A DNA stretch of 64,000 bases from Pararhizobium gei. GTDB lineage: Bacteria; Pseudomonadota; Alphaproteobacteria; Rhizobiales; Rhizobiaceae. Below are positions 32,988 through 42,644 of the stretch, one piece after another. Location of the stretch: contig NZ_CP119409.1 in the NCBI RefSeq assembly GCF_029223885.1, forward strand, positions 1,018,001 to 1,082,000. Direction: 5' to 3'. Under the pieces are notes generated by a model that saw nothing but the letters and a program-made list of their open reading frames with translations, did not search any database and had not been told where the DNA came from. The translations under genes were made by a program, and so were the position numbers. How positions within the stretch are numbered: position 1 is the first letter of the stretch; every line of letters begins with the position of its first letter.

Positions 32988-35969
32988 ATGCGATCGGTTG
33001 ACGACAATCTAGCGGGTATAGTGCCCGGGCGGGCAGCGAAATCTGCCTCGAAATCTGGGCAGATCTCGCAGGACATGGACGCTGCAAAGCAGCGCGCCGG
33101 CTTTTCCAGCGCATTTGCCGACGCCGGCAGGAAGAACCAACCCGCAATCTCGATTGCCGCGAAGCCTCAGACGGAAGTCGCCGCCCGGCCGGCTGGACAT
33201 GTTCCTTCCTCATTGAGGACAAGCTTGGTCGCGATGCCTGTAAGGGCTCATGACGACGTGGCAGCTGACGCGGGACGGGGTATTGGCACTGCCAAGGAAA
33301 TGCCGGCGATCGGCCGCACACGCGAAGTCCCTGCGGTGCTGCGAGATGTCGACGTGCCGGCCGAAGGCTTGGCGAAAAAGCTGATTGCCGAGCGAGCCGG
33401 GAAAGACATGCCCGGCGAGGCGCGCGCCAAGGCTGAGCCGGCCATTCCCGGTGATTCCCAGGAAATGCCCTCCCTGCCCAGCGACACGGAGATCCCGGCC
33501 GAAGGGCTGGCGAAAAAGCTGATCGTCGAGAGAGCCGACATGCCCGGGGAGGCACGCGCAAAGGCTGCGCCAGTCATTTCCGGAAATCCGCAGGAAATGC
33601 CCGCCCTACGTAGCGAAACGGACGTCCCGGCTGAGGGCCTTGCCAAAAAACAACCTGCAGACCTGCCCAGGAACCTGCCTATGGCGGGACCCACGAGAGA
33701 ACCGTCTGCCTTCCGCATCTCGAAAGAAAATGCCTCGAAGGAGAATATTGTCCAGAGCCGGCCGAAACACATGCCGGCCGAGATTGTCGCGAAAACATTG
33801 CCGGTGGAGCGGCCGACGATTTTGCTCCCCACCGAGCGACAGGTAAAGATCTCGCCTTCCGAGGCGGTGGCGAAAATCGTACCTGCCGAGACGGCTGCAA
33901 AGGAGTTGCCGGCCTTCAGGCACACAAAGGAGGCCCCCGAGGCACTTTCGAAGAAGATGCCGTCCATCGCCGTTGCCCTGGACGCGCCTTCGTCTGGCCG
34001 ACTCAAGGAAACGCCCATCGAGGTGTTTGAAAAGAAGTCACCCCTGACCGCCGCCAAGGATTTGCCGGCCCTTGGCGTCGTCAAAGAAACGCCCGTTCTC
34101 AGCACTGCAAAGGCCTTGCCGTCTCAGGCTGCCACCAAGGACGTTGTTGTGTCTGCGCGCGAAAGCGGTGCCGACGCCAAAACCGTCCGTCTGGAGGCCC
34201 GTCCAAGCGATCCGCGTAGCGAGGCGCGGACAAAGGAGACATCCGCAGTCTCACCGGTCAAGGACGCACCGATAAAGGACGCACCATTAAAGGACGCAAC
34301 GACGAAAGTTGCGACACTGCTTGACGTGCCGGCAAAGATTGCGCCGCAAAGGGATGTCCCGATGGATTCGCGCGACACCCGAGCTGCGGAAAAAGCGAAA
34401 ATATCAGCAACACCAGTTCCGGCGGCACGGGAAACGGAGCCTTCTCACACACCAATTTTAAAGTCCGCGCAGCCGAGTCTTGCAAAGATTGAGCCTGAAA
34501 CGGCCATTCGGACGAAGGCCGAACCGGCCATGCCTGTGTCGAAGGCCGACCCGGTTCTGCCGGTATCAAAGGCTGTTGCAGCGCCTGACCGCGAGAGCGC
34601 AGCAGTCAGCGGTCGTCCGCCTGCCGAGGCCAGGAAACTGGATAGGTTGCCACAGGATACGATCTCTGAAAATCATCCAAAGATTGGCTCGCAGGTGGAA
34701 ACGCCGGCAGTTGTTGTCCCTGCTCCGGCCCAGAGGGCCATATCGGTGACGGGTCCGCAGGATTCTGACCAGACCGTCAAGCCGTCGCCGGTTGTCAGTT
34801 CGTCCCAGACCGATATACGCCCGCCGACACCGATCTTGCTTCCTAGCACGACGGGCGTTGACGCGCCCCCGGTTGAAGACACCATCGAGGGCAACGCCGC
34901 CGAAAAGGCAACGGCCTTGCTTGAAAGCCCGAAGGTGCCCCTCTCGCATCACGATGTTGAAACTCGTGATGCGAGCGCAGACGAACCCGGCGCGAAGTCC
35001 CCGGTCGATCCTGCGGACACCATGCCCGTGGACGTCAACCAACTGCTGCAAATGCTGGGTGTCGCTCCCGGTCATACAACTGCCGTACCTGCGGCGGCCT
35101 TGCACGACAGCTCCGAGTTTGCGGAGTTTCAGGCTCTGGCCGACCGGGCAGGCGAAATCAGGACCGTCTCCTTGGACACGGCTGATGCCAAACCTCCGGC
35201 GGCGATGCCTGATGACAGGAGCGCATCCCGCAGTGCTGCCGGGGCGTCCGATCAGGTGTTTCGTTTTGCCCGCGCGGATGGCAAAGGCCAGCCGGTATCG
35301 ATGAGCCTTGCGTCCGACGGTGACAAGACCGTTGCGAAATCGGACCTGCAGGCGTCCGCATCAATGCCTGCGAAAATGGAAACCGTGACGGTTCTGGAGG
35401 CGCGCCGCTACCTCGGTCTGGCGCCCGCCAGCAATGCCGCCGTGGTGACCAGCCAGATCAGCACCAGCCCGGAATGGGCGCCGGTTCTGAAGTCCGGCGC
35501 CGAGGCGCTGACGCCGACGGTCCCTGGGTCGGCCGGCAAGGCTCTCGATACGCTCAAGATCCAGATGAACCCCATCGACCTGGGTATGGTGACTGCCACG
35601 CTCAGGCTCAAGGACGATGAATTGCACGTTCAGCTCAGGGTCGAGACCGGGGAAGCCTTCAGGCAACTGAGCGACGATCAGGGCGAAATGGTCAAGGCCC
35701 TGCGGGCGCAAGGTTTTGCCGTCGATCAGGTCAGCGTCGTCTTTAATGCGCCGGACCGCTCCGGGGCAGACACGACAGCTCAACAGGCGCCATCCTACAC
35801 CGGGCAGGGGCGCGAAACCGCCGGCGAGGGAGCAGCAGCCCATGAGCGCGGCCAGCAAAATGACGGCAATAGCCAGCAACAGAGCCGTGGAAGGTGGGCG
35901 GGGAATGATGGTAAAAGCGACGCGTCTTCTGCTGCTGACGCTGGCGGGACTGGCGACGTCTATATGTAG
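32988..35969 (+). CDS. fliK: Giant FliK/MotD-type hook-length control protein
   Basis: ATG 32988 has GGAGG eight bases upstream; ATG 32982 overlaps motC but is only two bases from that site. The product is about 993 residues. Roughly the first 770 are low-complexity, rich in Pro/Ala/Lys/Glu/Ser, with degenerate repeats (PAEGLAKK three times) and no predicted globular fold. The C-terminal FliK domain (about residues 850-945) has LKIQMNPIDLGMVTATLRLKDDELHVQLRVETGEAFRQL. FliK measures hook length and triggers the FlhB switch. S. meliloti MotD/FliK, in the same place, is about half this size. Confidence 0.88.
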   Translation: MRSVDDNLAGIVPGRAAKSASKSGQISQDMDAAKQRAGFSSAFADAGRKNQPAISIAAKPQTEVAARPAGHVPSSLRTSLVAMPVRAHDDVAADAGRGIGTAKEMPAIGRTREVPAVLRDVDVPAEGLAKKLIAERAGKDMPGEARAKAEPAIPGDSQEMPSLPSDTEIPAEGLAKKLIVERADMPGEARAKAAPVISGNPQEMPALRSETDVPAEGLAKKQPADLPRNLPMAGPTREPSAFRISKENASKENIVQSRPKHMPAEIVAKTLPVERPTILLPTERQVKISPSEAVAKIVPAETAAKELPAFRHTKEAPEALSKKMPSIAVALDAPSSGRLKETPIEVFEKKSPLTAAKDLPALGVVKETPVLSTAKALPSQAATKDVVVSARESGADAKTVRLEARPSDPRSEARTKETSAVSPVKDAPIKDAPLKDATTKVATLLDVPAKIAPQRDVPMDSRDTRAAEKAKISATPVPAARETEPSHTPILKSAQPSLAKIEPETAIRTKAEPAMPVSKADPVLPVSKAVAAPDRESAAVSGRPPAEARKLDRLPQDTISENHPKIGSQVETPAVVVPAPAQRAISVTGPQDSDQTVKPSPVVSSSQTDIRPPTPILLPSTTGVDAPPVEDTIEGNAAEKATALLESPKVPLSHHDVETRDASADEPGAKSPVDPADTMPVDVNQLLQMLGVAPGHTTAVPAAALHDSSEFAEFQALADRAGEIRTVSLDTADAKPPAAMPDDRSASRSAAGASDQVFRFARADGKGQPVSMSLASDGDKTVAKSDLQASASMPAKMETVTVLEARRYLGLAPASNAAVVTSQISTSPEWAPVLKSGAEALTPTVPGSAGKALDTLKIQMNPIDLGMVTATLRLKDDELHVQLRVETGEAFRQLSDDQGEMVKALRAQGFAVDQVSVVFNAPDRSGADTTAQQAPSYTGQGRETAGEGAAAHERGQQNDGNSQQQSRGRWAGNDGKSDASSAADAGGTGDVYM
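33351..33653 (+). repeat. Tandem 45-residue coding repeats in fliK
   Basis: The octapeptide PAEGLAKK recurs three times (codons beginning at 33357, 33495 and 33630), spaced 46 and 45 residues apart. Between copies the sequence keeps the order LI-ER-DMPGEARAKA-P-I-G-QEMP-L-S-(D/E)-(V/I). A shorter KDAPIKDAPLKDA repeat occurs near 34260-34295. Such in-frame repeats could expand or contract by recombination. Confidence 0.75.
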
Positions 35970-36471
35970 TGCCAGCGCCAATGCGGGCATTTGCGAAGCG
36001 CAGATTACGGCGGCTGCAGAAAAGTACCAGATCCCGCCAGGTATCCTCTATTCGGTCGGCCTGACCGAGACAGGGCGCAAGGGATCGCTCCAACCCTATG
36101 CCATGAACATCGAGGGAAAAGCGTATTTTGCTGAGAGCCCTGCCGAGGTCCTGCAGCAATTTGCTGCGGCACGGGCACGCGGCGCGAAGCTTATCGATCT
36201 CGGTTGCATGCAGATCAACCACCACTTTCACGGGGAGAATTTCAGCTCACCAGACGAGATGCTGGACCCGAAAAAGAACGTCGAATATGCCGCCCGGTTC
36301 CTCGCCAGCCTCCATGCCAGACATGAAACCTGGACCATGGCGGTGGCGCGATATCATGCCGGCCCCAACAATAATCCCGCCCAGAAAAAATATGTCTGCC
36401 GCGTGATCGCCAACCTCGTCGCGACGGGGTATGGAAAATGGACTCCCAACGCGAGTCAGTTCTGCCGATAA
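35905..36471 (+). CDS. Secreted SLT-type lytic transglycosylase
   Basis: ATG 35905 (or 35908) follows a G-rich stretch and gives about 188 residues with a signal peptide (RLLLLTLAGLATSICSASANA). The catalytic domain has ILYSVGLTETGRKG with the probable catalytic Glu, IDLGCMQINHHFHG (GLMQI-like motif), NVEYAARFLASLHARHETWTMAVARYHAG and a C-terminal Cys pair that could form a disulfide. It cleaves peptidoglycan. Its 5' end overlaps the 3' end of fliK. Placed between fliK and rem, it is likely to open the wall for the rod, the job done in enterobacteria by the second domain of FlgJ. Confidence 0.88.
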   Translation: MMVKATRLLLLTLAGLATSICSASANAGICEAQITAAAEKYQIPPGILYSVGLTETGRKGSLQPYAMNIEGKAYFAESPAEVLQQFAAARARGAKLIDLGCMQINHHFHGENFSSPDEMLDPKKNVEYAARFLASLHARHETWTMAVARYHAGPNNNPAQKKYVCRVIANLVATGYGKWTPNASQFCR

Positions 36472-36753
36472 AACAATCTTAGGTTTAGATTATCGGAACC
36501 CCTTTCTCAGCCGGAGTGCTGCAATCGACATTGGCAGAAAAATGGCAACAGCGTGTTGGCAATGCATGCGTTAACTTTTCCACATATATTTTAGTGTCCC
36601 ATTTCGATGCATGCCACTAAATCTAGCTCAAATCGGTACATAATCCTTAATCTAGTATTAATTTCCGCCAGTGACTTCCCATAATTGTTCAAGATTCCCG
36701 CGATTCGTATCAATCGTCTTATCGAGGCACCATACTGATTCGGAGGCGGACGA
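36472..36753. other. Upstream region of rem
   Basis: About 280 bases without a gene, AT-rich compared with its surroundings. Three TGGCA words occur at 36532, 36543 and 36557, and related ATGCATG sequences occur near 36563 and 36608. These could be regulator sites. VisNR is known to activate rem in S. meliloti, so its target would be expected here. The CRCRCAAG-N9-CTA box is not present. Confidence 0.4.
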
Positions 36754-37425
36754 ATGATCGTTGTGGTTGATGAGCGTGAGCTTGTAAAAGACGGATATAC
36801 TTCACTGTTCGGGCGGGAGGGCGTGCCTTCCACAGGGTTCGATCCAAGCGAATTCGGTGACTGGGTCAGCACGGCGGCTGACTCGGATATCGACGCGGTG
36901 GAAGTCTTCCTGATCGGTCAGGGACAGCAGGCCATGAGCCTGCCCCGGGCAATAAGGGATAGGTCCCAGGCGCCGGTGATCGCCATCAGCGATTCTCCCT
37001 CGCTGGAAACGACGCTGGCCTTTTTCGACTGCGGCGTCGACGACGTCGTACGCAAGCCGGTTCATCCCCGTGAAATCCTCGCCCGTGCCGCGGCCATTCG
37101 CCGTCGTTTGAAGGCGCTGACGAACTATATCGATATCGGCCCGATCCGGGTGTTCTCGGACGGCCGCGATCCGGAAGTCCATGGCGCGGTTTTTGCCTTG
37201 CCGCGGCGCGAACGCCGCATCCTGGAATATCTGGTCTCCAACCGCGGACGCCGCGTGTCGAAGACGCAGATCTTCAACGCCATCTACGGCATTTTCGACG
37301 AAGACGTCGAAGAGAACGTCGTGGAAAGCCACATCAGCAAGCTGCGCAAGAAGCTGCGCAAGCGGCTCGGCTTCGATCCGATCGATTCCAAGCGTTTCCT
37401 TGGCTACTGCATCGACTGGAGCTGA
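36754..37425 (+). CDS. rem: OmpR-type exponential-phase motility activator Rem
   Basis: A 223-residue regulator with an N-terminal receiver-like domain and a C-terminal OmpR-type winged helix ([33 protein letters not shown], then [20 protein letters not shown]). The receiver keeps acidic residues at 6-7 (VVDERE) and Lys101 (RKPVHP), but at the usual phospho-acceptor place after strand 3 it reads VFLIGQG, with no Asp. It may therefore act without phosphorylation. In S. meliloti Rem is activated by VisNR, switches on structural and motor genes and confines motility to exponential growth. Confidence 0.92.
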   Translation: MIVVVDERELVKDGYTSLFGREGVPSTGFDPSEFGDWVSTAADSDIDAVEVFLIGQGQQAMSLPRAIRDRSQAPVIAISDSPSLETTLAFFDCGVDDVVRKPVHPREILARAAAIRRRLKALTNYIDIGPIRVFSDGRDPEVHGAVFALPRRERRILEYLVSNRGRRVSKTQIFNAIYGIFDEDVEENVVESHISKLRKKLRKRLGFDPIDSKRFLGYCIDWS

Positions 37426-37494
37426 AAACCGCTGCGATGCCGGCCGGGCCGCAGGGCCCGTGCCGCCTCTGAAGGTCGCCTCTCAAGACAGGTT

Positions 37495-37514
37495 CACGCA
37501 AGGCCCACCCCCTA
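37495..37514 (+). promoter_or_regulatory. Candidate flagellar promoter box of the flgE operon
   Basis: CACGCAAG at 37495-37502, nine bases, then CTA at 37512-37514, in the context CAAGACAGGTTCACGCAAG. It stands 32 bases before the flgE start in the gap after rem. fliF has a similar flank (CAAGACAAGTTCGCACAAG). Confidence 0.62.
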
Positions 37515-37546
37515 GGTTGCCATAACGACGAAAACGAGGATCGGAT

Positions 37547-38833
37547 ATGAGTCTTTACGGAATGATGAGAACCGGCGGTTCCGGCATGAACGCTCAGGCA
37601 AACCGCCTGGGCACGGTGGCCGAAAATATCGCCAATGCCAACACCACCGGCTACAAGCGGGCATCCACAGAGTTTTCGTCGATGATCCTGCCGACGACGA
37701 ACGGTTCGTACAACTCAGGCGGTGTCGAGACCAAGATCCGCTACAATATTTCCGGCGAAGGCGCCAAGACCTACACCACGTCCGGGTCCGATCTGGCGAT
37801 TGACGGCGGCGGCTTCTTCATCGTGGAAGGCGGCAGTGGCCAGGAATACCTGACACGCGCCGGCGCTTTCACCCAGGACGGTGCAGGCAATCTCGTTAAC
37901 GCGGCCGGCTACAGCCTGCTGGGCTATGAATATGGCGACGGTGCCGATCCGACAGTCGTGGTCAACGGTTTCGATGGTTTGGCCAAGGTCAACCTCTCGT
38001 CCGACGGCCTCGTGGCAAAAGGCTCGACCCAAGGCACGATGGGAGCCAATCTTCCGTCAGGTGCTGCCGTAGGCGATGCTTCGAAAACCTCGCTGATCGT
38101 CTATGACAGCCAGGGCAATACTCGCATTCTCGATTTCAACTACACGAAAACCGCTGCCAATACCTGGACGGTCGAAGTGCAGGACAGAACGACCTACACG
38201 CCCGGCACAGCCGCCAATCCCGGCGATCCCCTGGCGGTTCCGCCGATCCCGGCAACCCCGGCGGTTCCGGCGACCGGCATCCTCGGAACGAAAACGCTTG
38301 AATTCAATCCGGCTGGCGACCTTCTGACCACGCCCACCACCATCACCACGGCTGCCATGCCTGGTCTGGCCGGCACCGGCGCCGAGCTTGCCTCGCTGAC
38401 GATCGACCTCGGCAAGACCACGCAGCTCGGCTACAAGTTCAATCCGGACGGCGGATCCATCGATGGCAACGCGCCCAGCAAGGTAGCCGGCTTCCAGATC
38501 GACGATGATGGCATCGTCTACATCAAGTACGAAAACAACAAGCTCGAGCCGCGCTATCGTATCGCTCTTGCCAGCGTTCAGAGCCCTGACAATCTCGTGC
38601 CGCAATCCGGCAACGTTTATTCTCAAGGCGTCGAGTCCGGCGTGATCGTCACCGGCTTTGCAGGCTCCGGCGATTTCGGCGACGTAATCTCCGGCGCTCT
38701 CGAAAGCTCCAACGTCGATATTGCGGAAGAGCTGACCTCAATGATCGAATCGCAACGCAGCTATACGGCGAACTCGAAGGTCTTCCAGACCGGCGCCGAT
38801 CTGCTTGACGTTCTGGTCAACCTGAAGCGCTGA
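37547..38833 (+). CDS. flgE: Flagellar hook protein FlgE
   Basis: A 428-residue hook subunit. The N terminus has the axial motif ([38 protein letters not shown]) and the C terminus LESSNVDIAEELTSMIESQRSYTANSKVFQTGADLLDVLVNLKR. The central domains form the hook surface. A Pro/Ala-rich insert at about residues 219-244 (PGDPLAVPPIPATPAVPATG) interrupts the middle domain. It follows a candidate promoter box and heads flgE-flgK-flgL-flaF-flbT-flgD-fliQ. Confidence 0.96.
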   Translation: MSLYGMMRTGGSGMNAQANRLGTVAENIANANTTGYKRASTEFSSMILPTTNGSYNSGGVETKIRYNISGEGAKTYTTSGSDLAIDGGGFFIVEGGSGQEYLTRAGAFTQDGAGNLVNAAGYSLLGYEYGDGADPTVVVNGFDGLAKVNLSSDGLVAKGSTQGTMGANLPSGAAVGDASKTSLIVYDSQGNTRILDFNYTKTAANTWTVEVQDRTTYTPGTAANPGDPLAVPPIPATPAVPATGILGTKTLEFNPAGDLLTTPTTITTAAMPGLAGTGAELASLTIDLGKTTQLGYKFNPDGGSIDGNAPSKVAGFQIDDDGIVYIKYENNKLEPRYRIALASVQSPDNLVPQSGNVYSQGVESGVIVTGFAGSGDFGDVISGALESSNVDIAEELTSMIESQRSYTANSKVFQTGADLLDVLVNLKR

Positions 38834-38857
38834 TAACGAAAAGGAACGGATTGCGCC

Positions 38858-40354
38858 ATGTCGCTCGCTTCCGCAATCAACACGGCCCAGACGATCTTCT
38901 CCAACACCGCGGCGCAAACCAGCGTCGTGGCGAAGAATATCGCAAACTCAGGCAATGCGGACTATGTCCGCCGCCTGGCAATGATGGGCGTGGATTCGCA
39001 AGGATCGCACTACATAAAGATCCAGCGGGCGCAGAACGATGCACTCTTCAAGGAGAACATCGTCAGCATCTCTGGAGCAGCGGCACAATCCCGACTTCTC
39101 GACAGCCTTGAATCGATGAAATCGGTTTATGGCGGCAACGACTATCCGTCGTCGCCGTCGAAATACCTTGCATCCTTCCGCACGGCTCTGCAGACCTTCG
39201 CCGCAGCGCCGGGCAATATCACGGTGGCTTCGTCGGCCATCTCAGACGCAAAGGATCTGGCCAACTCCCTGAACACCGCTTCGGCGGCGATCCAGGAAGC
39301 GCGGGCGGACACCGACGACGAGATTTCCGAGCAGGTCGGCAAGCTGAACAGCTATCTGACGGAGTTTGCGACGGTCAACAATGCCATTGTCGGGGCTTTG
39401 GCTCTCGGCAAGGATGCCAGCGACGTTCTCGACCAGCGCGACGGGCTGCTGAAGAAGATGGCCGAAATCATCGGGATCTCCGCCGTGACGCGGCAGAACC
39501 TCGACACGGTGATCTACACCTCCGACGGCACGGTCCTGTTCGAGACGGTTCCGCGCATCGTGGAGTTCACGCGCATCGACACCTACGGCGCAACCGTCGA
39601 AAAGGGCAATGCGATCAAGGTCGATGGCGTCGCGCTCAAGGCCGGTTCTGGTGGGAACACGACTGCGGATGGCACCTTGTCGAGCCTGCTGCAGTTCCGT
39701 GACGATGTGGCGCCGACGATGCAGGCGCAACTGGATGAAATTGCACGCGGTCTGATCCGAATTTTCGCCGAGACCGACCCCGATCCCCTGACGCCGCCGG
39801 CACTTCCCGACGCGGTTGGCCTCTTCACCTGGGAAACGGATACCATTCCGGACGACAAGCTGATGCTTGGTCTGGCGGCGAGTATCAAGGTCAACCCGAA
39901 GGTCGATGCCAATCCCAAGCTGTTGCGGGATGGAGGCATTAATGGTGTAGGCTATATCGCCAACGTCGTTGTCCCCCCCGCGACCGACGCGCCGGCCGCC
40001 TTTACCAAGCTGCTCGATAAATACATCGTGCAGATGGACACTGCGATCAGTTTCGACACGGTGGGTACGCCCGCCGGCACCAGCACGAAGCTCAGCGGCA
40101 GCAACAGCATCATGAGCTTCGCCTCGTCGTCCATCGGCTGGCTCGAGCAGCTGCGCAAGGCGGCGACGACGTCCAATGACAACAAGGTTGCGATGCTGTC
40201 GAAGACGCAGCAGGCCCTGAGCAATGAAACCGGTGTCAGCCTGGATGAGGAACTGGCGTTGATGCTCGATCTTGAGCAGTCCTACAAGGCCTCCGCAAAA
40301 CTGCTCAGCACCGTCGATGAGATGCTGAGAACACTCCTGGATACGGTGAGATAA
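38858..40354 (+). CDS. flgK: Hook-filament junction protein FlgK
   Basis: A 498-residue junction protein. The N terminus (MSLASAINTAQTIFSNTAAQTSVVAKNIANSGNADYVRR) and C terminus (EELALMLDLEQSYKASAKLLSTVDEMLRTLLDTVR) carry the axial signatures. The middle contains LNSYLTEFATVNNAIV and DVLDQRDGLLKKMAEIIGISAVTRQNLDTVIYTSDGTVLFE, typical of FlgK. AAAGGAA lies about 15 bases upstream of the ATG. flgL follows after two bases. Confidence 0.95.
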   Translation: MSLASAINTAQTIFSNTAAQTSVVAKNIANSGNADYVRRLAMMGVDSQGSHYIKIQRAQNDALFKENIVSISGAAAQSRLLDSLESMKSVYGGNDYPSSPSKYLASFRTALQTFAAAPGNITVASSAISDAKDLANSLNTASAAIQEARADTDDEISEQVGKLNSYLTEFATVNNAIVGALALGKDASDVLDQRDGLLKKMAEIIGISAVTRQNLDTVIYTSDGTVLFETVPRIVEFTRIDTYGATVEKGNAIKVDGVALKAGSGGNTTADGTLSSLLQFRDDVAPTMQAQLDEIARGLIRIFAETDPDPLTPPALPDAVGLFTWETDTIPDDKLMLGLAASIKVNPKVDANPKLLRDGGINGVGYIANVVVPPATDAPAAFTKLLDKYIVQMDTAISFDTVGTPAGTSTKLSGSNSIMSFASSSIGWLEQLRKAATTSNDNKVAMLSKTQQALSNETGVSLDEELALMLDLEQSYKASAKLLSTVDEMLRTLLDTVR

Positions 40355-40356
40355 TC

Positions 40357-41403
40357 ATGAAGACGTCCTACGTTTCCAATCTGGCGGTTCAAAATGCCAT
40401 GCGCTCGACCATCGCGCTGGGGCAACTCGAGCTGATAAAGCTTCAACAGGAAGTGACGACGGGAAAATATGCCGACGCGGGTGCTGCACTCGGCGCTACG
40501 TCGTCGCGCTCGGTAAGTCTGAAGAACGAACTGGAGCGGCTGGCCAGCCTCAAGGAAACGAACGCGATCGTGAAGCAGCGTCTGTCTGCGTCCCAGTCGG
40601 CACTCGAGACGATGCGCAAGGCGGCCGAGCAGATAAACACGACGCTCATCGCCACGCTGGGAAATGACGACACGACGCGCCTTAATATCGCAAAGACCGA
40701 CATCAACGGCGCTCTCAGTTCATTCGTCGCCGCGGCGAACATCCAGTTTAACGGCGAATTTCTGATGTCCGGCATCAACACCGATATCAAGCCGTTGGCG
40801 GAATACAATGCAACGTCCTTGGCCAAGGCATCGTTCGTCACGGCCCGCGATGATTATATGGACGCGAACGGCATTGCGACCATGAAGGATTTCACGGTCG
40901 CGCAGATGAACGACTTCATCACCACCAAGATCGAGCCGATGTATACCGGTTCCCAGTGGGACACAGACTGGTCGCAGGCGTCCGACCAGAACATCATGAG
41001 CCGCATCAGCGCCAATGAGGTGGTGCAGAGCACGACGAATACCAACACCATGGGCGTGCGGAAATTCGCCCTGGCGGCTGTCTTGTCGATCGAGCTTCTC
41101 GGCGAGGATCTGTCCTCCGACGTTCGTACCGCCGTCAACATGGCATCGCAGAATTACGTGCAGCAGAGTTCTACGGGGATTATCGAAACCAGCAGCACGC
41201 TGGGCATTTCCGAGGCCCGCCTGAAAAAGGCGGATACGTCGATCGATGCGCAGAAGAAGCTGGTTCAGCTGCATATAACGGACATTGAGGGGGTCGATGT
41301 CTATGAGGCGTCGACGCGCATGAACGCGCTGCTGACGCAGATCGAGACGTCCTACACGCTGACGTCGCGGCTTCAGCAAATGAGTTTGATAAATTTCCTC
41401 TGA
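40357..41403 (+). CDS. flgL: Hook-filament junction protein FlgL
   Basis: A 348-residue flagellin-like junction protein. It starts MKTSYVSNLAVQNAMRSTIALGQLELIKLQQEVTTGKYADAGAALG and ends with a helix typical for the family (VYEASTRMNALLTQIETSYTLTSRLQQMSLINFL). It sits between FlgK and the first flagellins. It is directly downstream of flgK in the same operon. Length is in the usual range. Confidence 0.93.
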   Translation: MKTSYVSNLAVQNAMRSTIALGQLELIKLQQEVTTGKYADAGAALGATSSRSVSLKNELERLASLKETNAIVKQRLSASQSALETMRKAAEQINTTLIATLGNDDTTRLNIAKTDINGALSSFVAAANIQFNGEFLMSGINTDIKPLAEYNATSLAKASFVTARDDYMDANGIATMKDFTVAQMNDFITTKIEPMYTGSQWDTDWSQASDQNIMSRISANEVVQSTTNTNTMGVRKFALAAVLSIELLGEDLSSDVRTAVNMASQNYVQQSSTGIIETSSTLGISEARLKKADTSIDAQKKLVQLHITDIEGVDVYEASTRMNALLTQIETSYTLTSRLQQMSLINFL

Positions 41404-41440
41404 TGCGGTGAGGAGCAGGACAAACATGAAGGGTGTCTGA

Positions 41441-41788
41441 ATGTATCAGTTTTCATATGCCGAGATCATGGAGGACGGCATTGCCGACTCCAAGGATCGC
41501 GAGCGGCAAGTGCTCGATCGCTCGATTGCGCTGCTGGCAGCCGCAAAAAAGCAAAAGGGCTACTCGAGGGAGGCCATCGAGGCGATCTATTATACCCGCC
41601 GTGTCTGGATCCGTTTCATCGAGGATCTTCGCGCTTCGGACAATCAGTTGAACGACGAATTGCGCGCTAACCTTATCTCCATCGCCATCTGGATTCTGGG
41701 CGAGACGGAAAAGATTCGCAAACGCGAGTCCTCCAACTTCCAGGGCATCATAGATATCACAACCATCATCAGGGATGGACTCAAATGA
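41441..41788 (+). CDS. flaF: Flagellin regulator FlaF
   Basis: A 115-residue helical protein ([63 protein letters not shown]). FlaF is found in alphaproteobacteria and is needed for flagellin production, probably acting as a flagellin chaperone and translational regulator together with FlbT. It overlaps flbT by four bases. No helix-turn-helix or membrane segment is present. Confidence 0.93.
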   Translation: MYQFSYAEIMEDGIADSKDRERQVLDRSIALLAAAKKQKGYSREAIEAIYYTRRVWIRFIEDLRASDNQLNDELRANLISIAIWILGETEKIRKRESSNFQGIIDITTIIRDGLK

Positions 41789-42234
41789 AAAGCACATTGC
41801 GTATATCGCTCAAGTCGGGCGAACGGATTTTTGTCAACGGCGCTGTGCTTCGCGTCGATCGAAAGGTCGCCGTCGAGTTCCTGAACGATGTCACCTTCCT
41901 GCTCGAAAACCATGTCCTGCAGCCGGAAGACGCCACGACGCCGCTGAAACAGCTCTATTTCATCGGGCAGATGATCCTCATTAATCCTGAGGGTGCCGAA
42001 CAGTCGACGAACATGTTCCGCAAATCCGTGGTCATGCTTTTGACTTGCTTCAAGAACGAAGACATCATCAGCGAACTCAAGCGGATCGACGGCATGGTCG
42101 CGCAGGGGCGGGCTTTCGATGCCTTGAAGGCAATCCGCGGTCTTTACTCTACCGAGGACCGCATTCTCAACAATCAGGAAATCGCGCCGGCGATGGTCGA
42201 GCAGATTCGCAAGGAGATCGCACCATGGCGGTAA
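41785..42234 (+). CDS. flbT: Flagellin mRNA regulator FlbT
   Basis: A 149-residue protein with the FlbT opening [65 protein letters not shown]. In Caulobacter FlbT binds the 5' untranslated region of flagellin mRNA and promotes its decay. The flagellin leaders in this window carry a conserved block that could be its target. Its last ten bases overlap the start of flgD, an arrangement that favours translational coupling. Confidence 0.94.
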   Translation: MKSTLRISLKSGERIFVNGAVLRVDRKVAVEFLNDVTFLLENHVLQPEDATTPLKQLYFIGQMILINPEGAEQSTNMFRKSVVMLLTCFKNEDIISELKRIDGMVAQGRAFDALKAIRGLYSTEDRILNNQEIAPAMVEQIRKEIAPWR

Positions 42235-42638
42235 GCGGCGTTACATCGAACTCGTCCTATATTCCGTCCGCGACGGCAACCGAGTCAGGTACCGACAAGG
42301 CGTCGGCGGACCTGAACTATGACAGCTTCCTGAAGCTGCTGGTGGCTCAGATGAAGAACCAGGATCCAACGGAGCCGATGGATTCAACCCAGCAGATCGC
42401 GCAGCTTGCCACCTTCTCGCAGGTTGAGCAGACGATCAAGACCAACACAAATCTGGAAAGCCTGCTTCAGCGCACCTCGCTCAGCGAAGCCAATGCCGTC
42501 ATCGGCAAGACGGTGACCAGCGCCGACGGCAAGACGACTGGCGTGGTCAAGGAAGTGAAGCTATATTCCGATGGAATCATCGCGGTGCTCGATACCGGCA
42601 AGGAACTCGTGGTAGGCCCGGGCGTAACCATAAAGTGA
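42225..42638 (+). CDS. flgD: Hook assembly scaffold FlgD (short form)
   Basis: Read from ATG 42225, which has AAGGAG about nine bases upstream inside flbT. The 137-residue product contains the N-terminal FlgD region ([51 protein letters not shown]) and a short C-terminal segment ([38 protein letters not shown]). It lacks the larger C-terminal Tudor/FnIII domains of enterobacterial FlgD (about 230 residues). Short forms are usual in rhizobia. It caps the growing hook. Confidence 0.93.
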   Translation: MAVSGVTSNSSYIPSATATESGTDKASADLNYDSFLKLLVAQMKNQDPTEPMDSTQQIAQLATFSQVEQTIKTNTNLESLLQRTSLSEANAVIGKTVTSADGKTTGVVKEVKLYSDGIIAVLDTGKELVVGPGVTIK

Positions 42639-42644
42639 CAGCTA

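Noticed and set aside
33351..33653. A misassembly or frameshift in fliK
   Set aside because: The frame stays open across all repeats, the copies differ at many positions, and the C-terminal FliK domain is intact and in frame.
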